A program made the position numbers and the translations under genes. Below are positions 45,145 to 53,730 of a stretch of DNA of 64,000 bases, in pieces (within the stretch, counting starts at the first letter, position 1; each line of letters begins with the position of its first letter). Location: contig CAVVOI010000019.1 of assembly GCA_963749825.1 (NCBI GenBank), forward strand, positions 1 to 64,000, written 5' to 3'. The stretch comes from UBA11865 sp963749825 (lineage in GTDB: Bacteria > Chloroflexota > Anaerolineae > Promineifilales > Promineifilaceae). The notes beneath the pieces were generated by a model. The model was not told the DNA's origin, did not search any database, and worked only from the letters and a program-made list of their open reading frames with translations.

Positions 45145-46890
45145 ATGAGCAACGATGTAGCCATCTATCTCGATTTAGACAATGTAATGATTGGCGCCCT
45201 AGAGGCCAACCTTACCTTCGACATCAATTTGATTCTTGAGTATGTCGAGGTCTTGACCAACGGCCGGATCGTCCTGCGCAAGGCCTATGGAGATTGGCGG
45301 CAGCGCGCCCAACTAACGAGAGATCTGGCCACGGCCGGTTTTGAGCTGCAGTCGGCTGTGCGGCTGAGTAGCAACAGCAAAAATTTAGCCGACATGCAGA
45401 TGGTTGTGGATGCAATGAGCACCCTTATTGACGGACAGGATTACAGCACCTACGTCCTGATCACGGGGGATCGTGATTTTGCTCCCCTTGTCCAGTCACT
45501 ACGAAAACGAGGGAAGCAGGTCGTCGGCGCCGGCGTTAAACACACGACAAGCCAACGACTCGTTCACCTGTGCGACCATTATATCTACTACGATCAACTG
45601 GCGGCTGCGGCTGATCAAATGATGGGCGATCAGTTAACCGATATATTGCAACGATCGATGGACCAATTGCTGCAAGACGCCAAGCGTGCACCTGCCAGCC
45701 TATTGAAACAGCGCATCCAGTCGCTTAGCAAAGGTTCGTTTAGTCGTTCTCCCCAAGGAAAGGTTAATTTTTCCAAATTGCTTCTGCGTTACCCGCAGTT
45801 CGTTCATTTAGAGCAAGAAGGGACCACTCTGTACGTACGCCGTCCATCAGCGGAGTTGTCATCTACCATTAAGCTGGGTAGTAGTGGACAGCAGTTGCCT
45901 GAGAGCGAAGTCCGCGATTTATTGCAGCGCGCCCTGGACGAACTCCAGGTGGGCCAAAACCACGTTCGGGCTAGTTTGCTAAAGCAACGCATGCAAGATC
46001 TTAGTGATGGTGTTTTTGAGGAAACCTTCCAAGGCGATAAAACATTTCGAAAGTTTCTCGATCGCTACAAAGATATGGTCACGGTCAATCAAGAGGGGAG
46101 CACTTTATACGTTCGTTTAGCTGGTTCGGATGGGTCGGCGCTAAAGACCTCAAGCTCTGAGCAGTTGACCGCGGCCGAGGGTAAGGCATTGCTCGAAGCT
46201 GCTTTGGATGATTTGTTGGTTGACCAATCGCGCGTTCGGGCCAGCCTGCTTAAACAGCGTATGCAAGAATTGAGCCAGAACACGTTTGATGAAAGCCACC
46301 TTGGAGACACAAGTTTTCGCCATTATCTCGAACGTTATCCAACCCTGGTCCAGGTCCAACAAAAAGGCACGACCTTGATGGTTCAGCGGTCGGTCAACTT
46401 TATAGAACATGAAGAACTCCATACTCATTACCGGAGCGAGCTGAAAAAGAAGGGCTTACGCGTCGTCCCTTCAGAGGCGCGGTTGTTGATCCTGCGCGAT
46501 ATCGTCAGCTTGTTGAAACACCGGCCCCAAATGGAGTGGCGCCAAATGGTAAACCATTTAGGGGCATATTATCTGCGGCTGGGGCAGCAAGATATCTCTA
46601 AAAGCTATGTGAATGATGTTTTACGGGTTGCCCGTCGCGCAGAGGTGATCAACGTGCAAAACGGGGGCAGCCTGGCAAAAGCGGCGGTATCGCTTCAGCT
46701 AGAGGGCGAGCGTGCATTCCAAGATGCGGTCATCAACTGTGATCTTATCTATCTACAAGAAATCCAGAACCTGGAAACTCAGTTCGATCTGGAACAGGCG
46801 TCGATTGCCTTGTACGAGGACGCCGGACACGTTCGCTACCTCAAAGTCATCCTCTCTCGATTCTCAAATAACGGCCGGCAGGCCAGCTAA
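45145..46890 (+). CDS. NYN-domain (LabA/DUF88) nuclease-like protein with three OST-HTH/LOTUS repeats
   Basis: 581 residues from ATG 45145; an upstream in-frame extension is not family-like. Residues 3-160 are a NYN/PIN-like domain with acidic triad segments DLDN, DMQMVVDAM and TGDRDF. Then come three repeats of about 70-75 residues at about 164-235, 254-328 and 342-416, each with ASLLKQRxQxLS and a strand near LYVR or LMVQ, matching OST-HTH/LOTUS domains. The C-terminal region 417-581 is helical and unassigned. In other bacteria and in MARF1-like eukaryotic proteins NYN plus LOTUS indicates RNA binding and cleavage. GGGGGCGG lies 9 bases before the ATG. Confidence 0.9.
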   Translation: MSNDVAIYLDLDNVMIGALEANLTFDINLILEYVEVLTNGRIVLRKAYGDWRQRAQLTRDLATAGFELQSAVRLSSNSKNLADMQMVVDAMSTLIDGQDYSTYVLITGDRDFAPLVQSLRKRGKQVVGAGVKHTTSQRLVHLCDHYIYYDQLAAAADQMMGDQLTDILQRSMDQLLQDAKRAPASLLKQRIQSLSKGSFSRSPQGKVNFSKLLLRYPQFVHLEQEGTTLYVRRPSAELSSTIKLGSSGQQLPESEVRDLLQRALDELQVGQNHVRASLLKQRMQDLSDGVFEETFQGDKTFRKFLDRYKDMVTVNQEGSTLYVRLAGSDGSALKTSSSEQLTAAEGKALLEAALDDLLVDQSRVRASLLKQRMQELSQNTFDESHLGDTSFRHYLERYPTLVQVQQKGTTLMVQRSVNFIEHEELHTHYRSELKKKGLRVVPSEARLLILRDIVSLLKHRPQMEWRQMVNHLGAYYLRLGQQDISKSYVNDVLRVARRAEVINVQNGGSLAKAAVSLQLEGERAFQDAVINCDLIYLQEIQNLETQFDLEQASIALYEDAGHVRYLKVILSRFSNNGRQAS

Positions 46891-47016
46891 TTAGAGAATA
46901 GTTCCCGATTCTGTTTAAACGATGAGTAAGGGTGGGATTTTTCTCTTGAAAGTAAGCCGAGGGATCACAGTGTCGATTAAGTCAACGAGTTCGGCTTATT
47001 TAATAGGTACGGCTTG

Positions 47017-47607
47017 ATGCTCTCTCTCGTCGACAGAGCCATCGGCTTTGCAGCCCGAGCGCACGAGGGGCAAAAGCGCAAGGCCGGCGATGTGCCATAC
47101 ATCGCACATCCAGTAGCTGTGGCGATGATCCTCCAAAACATGGGTTGTGACGAGACAATCGTCGCCGCGGGGTTGTTACACGATACGGTTGAAGATACCA
47201 AAGTAAACATCGAGGATATTCGATTGAATTTTGGTGATGCGGTCGCCGACATCGTCGCCGGCTGTACCGAACCGCCAAAAAAAAGGTTTAAGTGGGAGAT
47301 CCGGAAGTTACATTCGATTCAAGTTTTGCACGATGCTCCCCTGGCGGTAAAGTTAGTTGCCGCAGCCGATAAATATCACAATTTGAGCCATACTTTGCAC
47401 AATGAAGGCGCCATCGGCCAAGGCGTTTGGGGGCGATTTGGTCGTGGGAAAGAGCAGCAAGCCTGGTATTACCTATCGGTTCTAAAGAGTCTTTTGGCCA
47501 ATGTGCCCGATCCAGACCAATATCCTATCTTCGGGAAACTGGAGGCCATGGTAAATACTGTGTTTGCCGGGGTGACTCCCCAGACCCCTAAAGGAATCGA
47601 GGAGTAG
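47017..47607 (+). CDS. HD-domain (p)ppGpp hydrolase-like protein (MESH1/SpoT type)
   Basis: A 196-residue metal-dependent phosphohydrolase related to the SpoT hydrolase domain and MESH1: HPVAVAMIL, the HD motif LLHDTVEDT, and a later KLVAAADKYHNLSHT. Only the hydrolase half is present, with no synthetase, TGS or ACT domain. Such proteins can hydrolyse (p)ppGpp or other nucleotides. ATG 47017 has a weak site; a TTG at 47014 is adjacent. It ends 20 bases before the convergent methyltransferase gene. Confidence 0.88.
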   Translation: MLSLVDRAIGFAARAHEGQKRKAGDVPYIAHPVAVAMILQNMGCDETIVAAGLLHDTVEDTKVNIEDIRLNFGDAVADIVAGCTEPPKKRFKWEIRKLHSIQVLHDAPLAVKLVAAADKYHNLSHTLHNEGAIGQGVWGRFGRGKEQQAWYYLSVLKSLLANVPDPDQYPIFGKLEAMVNTVFAGVTPQTPKGIEE

Positions 47608-47627
47608 GGCTGCTCCGAGGTAGGGCG

Positions 47628-48176
47628 TCATTTGCGGGCAACGAATTCGGTTTCCTCATCTTTTTCCACATCGTGAAGCACCTGTAAACTCGCAAAAGCT
47701 TCAGCCAGTTCACCCCGTTTTAGCAGGAATGACTTATTTGCCTCCGGGCAACGCTGCAATAAACCAACATGCCGGGTCGCGCAAAACAGAAGCCCCTCTG
47801 ACCGGAGTCCCCCACTGATGGCGGGAAAAAGGCGGCGATCCAAAAAACGGAATATACAAATCAGATCAAACGAAAGCGCCGGCAGTTGCCAATGATCGAG
47901 ATCGACGGTTTCAAATTGTAGTTGGTCTGAGAGTCCCTGGTCGGCCGCCTCGGTTTCGGCCATAGCCAAGGCTACTGGGCTAATGTCAATACCTAGCACT
48001 CTGTAACCCTGCCTGGCCAACCAAATGGCGTTTTGGCCCTTGCCACAGGCCAGGTCTAGAGCTCTTCCGCCGCTAAGCAATGACCGGTATTGGAGTAACA
48101 ATGGGTGGGGTTCGTAGAGATCTCTAGCCGAATCTGACCATTTTTCATCCCATCTTCGCCGATCTTTTTGGCTCAT
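47628..48176 (-). CDS. SAM-dependent methyltransferase (TehB/thiopurine-type)
   Basis: A 182-residue class I methyltransferase: WDEKWSDSARDLYEPHPLL, glycine motif ALDLACGKGQNAIWLARQGY, then GIDISPVALAMAE. The form ALDLACGxGxNAxxLA is typical of TehB-like or tellurite/thiopurine methyltransferases. It lies 47 bases after the PNPOx-like gene on the same strand and is probably the third gene of the ubiX transcript. Substrate unknown. Confidence 0.86.
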   Translation of the reverse strand: MSQKDRRRWDEKWSDSARDLYEPHPLLLQYRSLLSGGRALDLACGKGQNAIWLARQGYRVLGIDISPVALAMAETEAADQGLSDQLQFETVDLDHWQLPALSFDLICIFRFLDRRLFPAISGGLRSEGLLFCATRHVGLLQRCPEANKSFLLKRGELAEAFASLQVLHDVEKDEETEFVARK

Positions 48177-48223
48177 AAATCACCCACTCAGCAACTCCTT
48201 TATCGCCCAATAAAGGAGCTCTC

Positions 48224-48688
48224 TCAAGTAGACAGATCGATTTCGTCGCGGTGGCCAAAATCTTTACGATTGTCGATGAAGTAAAGTTTATCTGGCGCGA
48301 GGCGGTACCAATTCAGTAATTGCAAGCCTTCCCTTATAACTGGGCTAGCGGTAATAAGAAAAGGATACTTCTGTTCATAGAGAGCGATAGCCAATTCTCT
48401 ATCATTTCCAGCTAAGACCTCGACCAACCCAGACAGTTGAATGCCCTGAATTTCAGTCCAATCATGGTAATTCTCCTGAATAGTGGCCGCGACTTTGGGG
48501 TTGGAAGCCAGATTTAGCGCATGGCGCGTGTGACCGGCAGAGAGAAAAAACAAGTCGAATTCTCGGGTGCAGTAAAAGACGGCTGCTGCCCAAGGCCCGT
48601 CTTGACCCATCGTGGCCAATGTCATCACGGTGTGTTGCCCCAGGTAATCCAGAACTTGTTGTCTCAACCCGGGATGGCCATCACTCAT
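48224..48688 (-). CDS. Pyridoxamine 5'-phosphate oxidase-like FMN-binding protein
   Basis: A 154-residue flavin-binding split-barrel protein: VMTLATMGQDGPWAAAVFY opens the barrel, then FFLSAGHTRHALNLASNPKVAATI and DWTEIQGIQLSGLVEVL. This is the UPF0306/YhbP-like or general PNPOx group; true PdxH is longer with distinct substrate residues. It overlaps the end of ubiX by 8 bases, so the two are translated together. Confidence 0.83.
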   Translation of the reverse strand: MSDGHPGLRQQVLDYLGQHTVMTLATMGQDGPWAAAVFYCTREFDLFFLSAGHTRHALNLASNPKVAATIQENYHDWTEIQGIQLSGLVEVLAGNDRELAIALYEQKYPFLITASPVIREGLQLLNWYRLAPDKLYFIDNRKDFGHRDEIDLST

Positions 48689-49265
48689 GAGTTGCCCTCC
48701 CCCCTTGCCACCGGGTAAAGAGATCTTGCTCCAATTCGATGTCCAACAGATCTAGAACGCGGTTAACTGTCTGGTTAACGATGTCATCAATCGTTTCCGG
48801 GCGGTGATAGAAAGCCGGCATAGGCGGGGCGATGATTCCCCCCATCTCAACGATCTGGGTCATAAGGCGCAAATGGCCCAAGTGAAGCGGTGTTTCCCGG
48901 GGAACAATGACTAGGCGTCGCCTATCCTTCAGCACCACATCGGCCGCGCGCATGATCAGGTTATCACTGAATGAATGGGCGATGCCGGCCAATGTCTTCA
49001 TCGAACACGGCAACACAACCATACCGTCCGTCTTGAAGGAACCTGAGGATATGGCGGCGGCAATATCGTTTATCCGGTAGTCTTTGTCGGCCAAAGCTGC
49101 CACCTGGTTGGCCGTGTAGTCCGTTTCTAGGCCAATCGTCTGAGCGCCGGCAGTGCTGATGATCAAGTGTGTCTCCACATCGGGTAGCTTCTGCAGAACT
49201 TCTAAAAAACGGATGCCATAAATGACGCCGCTGGCGCCGGTTATGCCGATGATCAATCGTTTCAT
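48681..49265 (-). CDS. ubiX: UbiX-type flavin prenyltransferase
   Basis: Makes prenylated FMN, the cofactor of UbiD decarboxylases. From ATG 49265 (GGAAGGGGA upstream; a start further out is not used) the protein is 194 residues: MKRLIIGITGASGVIYGIRF, VVLPCSMKTLAGIAHSFSDNLIMRAADVVLK and VPRETPLHLGHLR are family signatures, the last being the prenyl/flavin site. No ubiD is in the window, so its partner lies elsewhere. Confidence 0.95.
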   Translation of the reverse strand: MKRLIIGITGASGVIYGIRFLEVLQKLPDVETHLIISTAGAQTIGLETDYTANQVAALADKDYRINDIAAAISSGSFKTDGMVVLPCSMKTLAGIAHSFSDNLIMRAADVVLKDRRRLVIVPRETPLHLGHLRLMTQIVEMGGIIAPPMPAFYHRPETIDDIVNQTVNRVLDLLDIELEQDLFTRWQGGRATHE

Positions 49266-49470
49266 ATTCCCCTTCCCATAATGGATAACGGCGATGTTTG
49301 TCTGCAATCCTTTGGCCTGGGTCTGGACCAAAATCGGATATTTTCTAAAGGCAAGTTATAATGGAACTGATTGTAGGATATGCTGGTGCAATTCCAAAAT
49401 CAATAATATCGAAAAAGGGTCCAGGGCAAATTAAGCCTTAGTCATCAAAGAATAACAGAAGGGGGTTTTT

Positions 49471-50421
49471 GTGAAATCCATTTATATCACCGATCTAAAT
49501 GATGGCGACGATCTGATCAACGAACCGTTTTTGATGCAAGATGTCGTACGCCGGGAGACGAAGGACGGGCGACCTTACCTGTTGAGTACCTTTCGAGACA
49601 AGACTGGTCAGATTAATGGCGTCTTTTGGGATGTGCCGGCCGATATTGATGGCTGGGTTAAACCCGGAACCGTTACGATGGTGACCGGGCGGGTCAACAA
49701 CTACAAGAACACCCTGCAGATCACGGCGACGGATCTGAACCCGATTGCCATAACGGATATGGCCCAGTTTCTGCCATCCAGCACGCGTACGTCCGAAGAT
49801 ATGATAGTTGAGTTGAGAAACTTCATCGACGAGTTGGGACAACCTTTGCAGACATTGGTGAGCAAAATCTTGCTCGATCCACTGTTTTTACCTGAGTTTG
49901 CCAACGCGCCAGCGGCACGTTCTCTCCACCACGCTTATGTAGGCGGCTTGCTCGAACACACTCTCAGCATGGTGACCATCGCTTATGAGTTAGCCGATCA
50001 TTATCCTTATGTCAACAAAGATTTGTTAGTCGCCGGCACCCTCTTGCACGATATTGGCAAGACCCTTGAGTATGACACAGGTTCTTCCTTTGATTTTACC
50101 GATGACGGCCGATTAGTTGGCCATATTGTCCGGGCAGTCATCATGATTGAATTAGCGGCAGCTGATATCGAGGACTATCCGGAAAGCGAGTTGCGCGAAC
50201 TCAACCATCTCATCGTCTCCCATCACGGCACCATGGAATGGGGCGCGCCTGTGGTGCCGAAAACCCTAGAAGCTATTCTGCTTCATCAAATCGACTTGCT
50301 CGACAGCAGGGTGCAAGGCTACTTCGACCATCTTCGTAACGACATTGGCGATGGTCCCTGGACCTCCAAACCGAGCTATATGTTCAGCACAGAGCTACGA
50401 CGCCCTCCAGGATTCGAATAA
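49471..50421 (+). CDS. YhaM/CBF1-like 3'-5' exoribonuclease (OB fold + HD)
   Basis: A 316-residue nuclease. Residues about 10-95 form an OB-fold domain (LSTFRDKTGQINGVFWDVPADI, GRVNNYKNTLQITATDL). Residues about 130-300 are an HD domain with HHAYVGGLLEHTLSM, LLHDIGKTLEYD and VSHHGTMEWGAPVVPKTLEA. This matches YhaM of Firmicutes. GTG 49471 follows AGGGGG. A TATAAT at 49357-49362 could be a promoter element. It ends 5 bases from the convergent GT39 gene. Confidence 0.9.
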   Translation: MKSIYITDLNDGDDLINEPFLMQDVVRRETKDGRPYLLSTFRDKTGQINGVFWDVPADIDGWVKPGTVTMVTGRVNNYKNTLQITATDLNPIAITDMAQFLPSSTRTSEDMIVELRNFIDELGQPLQTLVSKILLDPLFLPEFANAPAARSLHHAYVGGLLEHTLSMVTIAYELADHYPYVNKDLLVAGTLLHDIGKTLEYDTGSSFDFTDDGRLVGHIVRAVIMIELAAADIEDYPESELRELNHLIVSHHGTMEWGAPVVPKTLEAILLHQIDLLDSRVQGYFDHLRNDIGDGPWTSKPSYMFSTELRRPPGFE

Positions 50422-50426
50422 GATTC

Positions 50427-52403
50427 TCAGCGTGCTGGTACCTCGTAGCTCAGGAAAAGCAAGTCGCCATTTTGTTGTTTCATCTCTCGATAATTTCCAT
50501 CCGGATAGGCCGTTCTTACATAATCCAATTCAGCCATCCGCTCTGGTAAAAAGATGAAGATCGTCGGCTGAGTCAACCGCCATGACGGTGTAGTCGACAA
50601 AGGTTCAAGCACATCCTCTGCCTGCACTTCCGGAACTAGATACGCGATAGTTGACAGGCTGCCATAGCCCATTCGCGGGAAACCAAAGAAAAATACATCT
50701 GGGGTCTGATCTTGCTCGTCCAAATAATTGGCAACTTCTGTCGCTACCTGGGTATTGATACCCCCCAAAACATAGTGATCGTACACCTCAAAAAAGTAAT
50801 ATCGCAGATCAGTAATCACCAGCCAGGTCATGAAGATAACCAGGAAAGCGGTGACGATCAGTCGTTGGCGAGGCCAAGTAGTAACCAACCATTGGGTTGT
50901 TTCCGCTAAAGGCACGGCAACCAGGATGGCCACAAAGGGTGCGGCCAGGACGTAGCGCTGAGATGCCGGCGCATCCAGGCTCAAGCCACCGGTGACGATG
51001 ACGGCCGCCACAGGTAAAAGAATCAAGATATGGCTCAATTTGGGCCGGACTATGAGCCACAATATGCCCAATAGAAATAATCCGGCCGCGGCGGCTCGCA
51101 ATAACGGAGAGCCGGGATTATACCAATGACGTAGGGGTAAGTGGGTGAAACCAAGGGAACTAGCCACCATTTGGTCTAATATGATCATGAAGGCTGGTTT
51201 GTTCTCAGTGACGACCTTTTCTGCCAGCCAGCCATCAAAAATAGTCACTCGTTGGTAAGGCGCATTGAATTCGGCCGGGTGCCTGACGAAAGTAAAAATG
51301 AGGGGTAGCACGACGACAAGGGTGACAAAAGCTGCCAAAATCAAATCAGGAACTCTACGCTTGAACCGTTGGCGGTCGAAGAAGAAGGCGAGGCCAAGCC
51401 AAAGAAGCAGGAGGGCAGGAAAGATGCGGATACTCACATAAAAGTACTGGCCAAGTCCAAGAGCCAATCCAGCAATCAAGAAACTCGAGCGCCGGCCGGT
51501 TTTCCAACCATGCCAAAATCCGGCCATGATGACGACGGCAAAGAAGCCATCCCATATGTTGTTGAGGCCGATACGGCTGAAATGTATATGGTAATGAAAG
51601 ACCGACAGAAAGATCGCCGAAAGAAGCGCGGTTCTTCTATCGAACAATGTTCGGGCCAGAATGTAAACGGCCGCGACTGTTAGCGCACCGCCGATGGCGG
51701 AAAAGAGCCTCAACCCGGCAACGGTCTGGCCCAAAATGGCAATGCCCAGGCTTTGAAAGGCAAAGTACAGGGTTGGAAAAGAAAACCAACCCAATGTGAG
51801 GATATTATTGGCCTCACCTGACAAATACTTTACAGCCATCAGGCCGGCCGATCCTTCGTCTCCTGAAAGTGTCGTCGGTATTGATCCCAGAGCTATCACC
51901 CGCAGCAGTAAAGCCAAGACAAAAAGTATAGCGATAGCGATCAGATCCTTGTTATCAAACTGATTAACATCTTTCTCGTTTGTTGCATCACCAGCAAAGC
52001 GGTAACTGCCGCCAATGGCGAAAGAGACGGCCATTATCCAGGACAGAAGAGATAGGGGAAAGTTGATGGCCTTAAGCTCATCACCGGCCGCAAGAGAAGC
52101 TAGCAAAGCAAAACAAGGCGCCAAAAACAATAGGATCAGTTGTCCCTTTGTAAGGGTAAAATAGCGACAAAATCGAGAGATCTGGATAATGAGCCATGAG
52201 GGTAGCCGGCGGCCGGCCATTAAGTAGGCAGCCAGACCAAAGGAAACTAGGCCGATCAGGATCAGTAGAACGGCTAACCATCGCAGTTGCGGGTAGACAT
52301 CACCGTAGACAACTTGCCCTAGGACAACTAAAAGCAGGCCACCGATCAATAGAATGGCGATGGGGGCGGATCGTTTATCGGACAAGGGCACGCCTTCTTC
52401 CAC
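50427..52403 (-). CDS. GT39/GT83-like membrane glycosyltransferase (ArnT/PMT type)
   Basis: A 658-residue multi-pass membrane protein with about 13 helices. The first large outer loop contains PTTLSGDEGSAGL, the acidic catalytic motif of the dolichyl- or undecaprenyl-phosphate-sugar-dependent family; later YHIHFSRIGLNNIWDGF is typical. It would move a sugar from a polyprenyl phosphate to a protein or lipid outside the membrane. Start is GTG 52403 or GTG 52391; neither has a clear ribosome site. Confidence 0.87.
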   Translation of the reverse strand: MEEGVPLSDKRSAPIAILLIGGLLLVVLGQVVYGDVYPQLRWLAVLLILIGLVSFGLAAYLMAGRRLPSWLIIQISRFCRYFTLTKGQLILLFLAPCFALLASLAAGDELKAINFPLSLLSWIMAVSFAIGGSYRFAGDATNEKDVNQFDNKDLIAIAILFVLALLLRVIALGSIPTTLSGDEGSAGLMAVKYLSGEANNILTLGWFSFPTLYFAFQSLGIAILGQTVAGLRLFSAIGGALTVAAVYILARTLFDRRTALLSAIFLSVFHYHIHFSRIGLNNIWDGFFAVVIMAGFWHGWKTGRRSSFLIAGLALGLGQYFYVSIRIFPALLLLWLGLAFFFDRQRFKRRVPDLILAAFVTLVVVLPLIFTFVRHPAEFNAPYQRVTIFDGWLAEKVVTENKPAFMIILDQMVASSLGFTHLPLRHWYNPGSPLLRAAAAGLFLLGILWLIVRPKLSHILILLPVAAVIVTGGLSLDAPASQRYVLAAPFVAILVAVPLAETTQWLVTTWPRQRLIVTAFLVIFMTWLVITDLRYYFFEVYDHYVLGGINTQVATEVANYLDEQDQTPDVFFFGFPRMGYGSLSTIAYLVPEVQAEDVLEPLSTTPSWRLTQPTIFIFLPERMAELDYVRTAYPDGNYREMKQQNGDLLFLSYEVPAR

Positions 52404-52541
52404 GACGATGATTATCGTTCATTTGATCTTAACGATCAATTCACGCCTAATTCGACCTAAAACAGCACTGAACGATTGCTCATTTCTTTGTTCAGCCAGT
52501 CCATTGTGGTTCAATAAGACAAGGGTGTTAAAATCAAGTGA

Positions 52542-53687
52542 ATGCAGGCCGAAATTCATGAATTGATACAAGAAATTCATAATAGCCCAGGGAAAGTCGT
52601 GATCGTGGCTGCCGGCGCTGGAACCCAGGCATTGGCCTGGTTGCTGGGCGTTGCCGGAGCAAGCCGCACGTTGATAGAAGCGATCATCCCTTATGATGAG
52701 TCGTCTTTCAACGATTTTTTGGGACGGGCGCCCAGGAAATATGTTGCCGCCAGGACGGCCAAGTTGATGGCGGGCCAGGCCGTAAAGAGAGGTCGGAAAC
52801 TGCGACTCGGCGCTGATCGGGTGGTCGGCCTGGCATGTTCAGCGACGATCATTACCGACCGGCCGAAAAAAGGCGCGCACCGAGCTCATGTCGCAACCTG
52901 GGCAGGTCATGGCGTCACGTCTTATAGCTTGCACCTAAAGAAAGGAGCTCGCGATCGAAACGGCGAAGAGGAGATGGTCAGCCGTCTCATGCTTAATGCC
53001 CTAGCCGAGGCCTACGGCATTGAAAACCATGTTTCCTTGCCGCTGCTCGATGGTGATTATTTTGAATTCTCTGGCAGTAACCTGGCCGAGGCAGTCAATC
53101 ATTTATTCCAGGGCAAAACTGATTTCATAGCAATAGAAGATGATGGCTGTCTTTCCGAAGATATGAATCCCCCGGCTATGTTAGCCGGTTCATTCAACCC
53201 GCTGCACGAAGGCCATCTTGAACTAGCCGGAGTCGCATCAGCAATCCTAGGCCAGGAGGTTGTATTTGAATTGACGGCCGTGAATGCCGATAAACCCGCC
53301 TTGACCCAGGACGAAACATTAATCCGAATGTTGCAGTTCGCCGGTCGTTACTCAGTCATCGTCAGCAACGCACCTACTTTCGTGGCCAAGGCCCGGCTTT
53401 TTCCGAATACAAGGTTCGTCGTCGGCTATGATACGGCCGCCCGTCTATTACAGCCACGATTTTATTCCGATAGTAACGAACAAATGTTAGGCGCCCTGGC
53501 CGAAATTCGCGAAAATGGCTGCAGCTTCCTCGTTGCCGGCCGATCGGATGAACAAGAAATCTATCGCGATGCGGCTACTGTTCGCCCGCCCAGAGAATTC
53601 CAGGATATGTTCAACATTATTCCCACCCAACTCTTCCGGCGAGACATTTCCTCAACCCAACTGCGCTCTTCAAGCTCGAAGCGATAA
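52542..53687 (+). CDS. CinA-C (PncC)-like domain fused to NadD-like nucleotidyltransferase
   Basis: A 381-residue fusion. Residues about 15-165 resemble the CinA C-terminal/PncC NMN-deamidase fold (VVIVAAGAGTQALAWLLG, then IIPYDESSFNDFLG, later ACSATIITDRPKKG, AHVATWAG). Residues about 210-378 are a nucleotidylyltransferase with GSFNPLHEGHLELA (216-229; H222 and H225) and ISSTQLRS near the end, matching the NadD-family GxFxPxHxGH and ISSTxxR motifs. Together they suggest a protein for NMN/NaMN salvage or repair. I recall a similar layout in plant nucleotidylyltransferase-superfamily proteins. ATG 52542 is used; ribosome site weak. Confidence 0.85.
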   Translation: MQAEIHELIQEIHNSPGKVVIVAAGAGTQALAWLLGVAGASRTLIEAIIPYDESSFNDFLGRAPRKYVAARTAKLMAGQAVKRGRKLRLGADRVVGLACSATIITDRPKKGAHRAHVATWAGHGVTSYSLHLKKGARDRNGEEEMVSRLMLNALAEAYGIENHVSLPLLDGDYFEFSGSNLAEAVNHLFQGKTDFIAIEDDGCLSEDMNPPAMLAGSFNPLHEGHLELAGVASAILGQEVVFELTAVNADKPALTQDETLIRMLQFAGRYSVIVSNAPTFVAKARLFPNTRFVVGYDTAARLLQPRFYSDSNEQMLGALAEIRENGCSFLVAGRSDEQEIYRDAATVRPPREFQDMFNIIPTQLFRRDISSTQLRSSSSKR

Positions 53688-53730
53688 GCACAAGCCAGTA
53701 ATCAGAACTTGACATAAATAATATCCGTGT

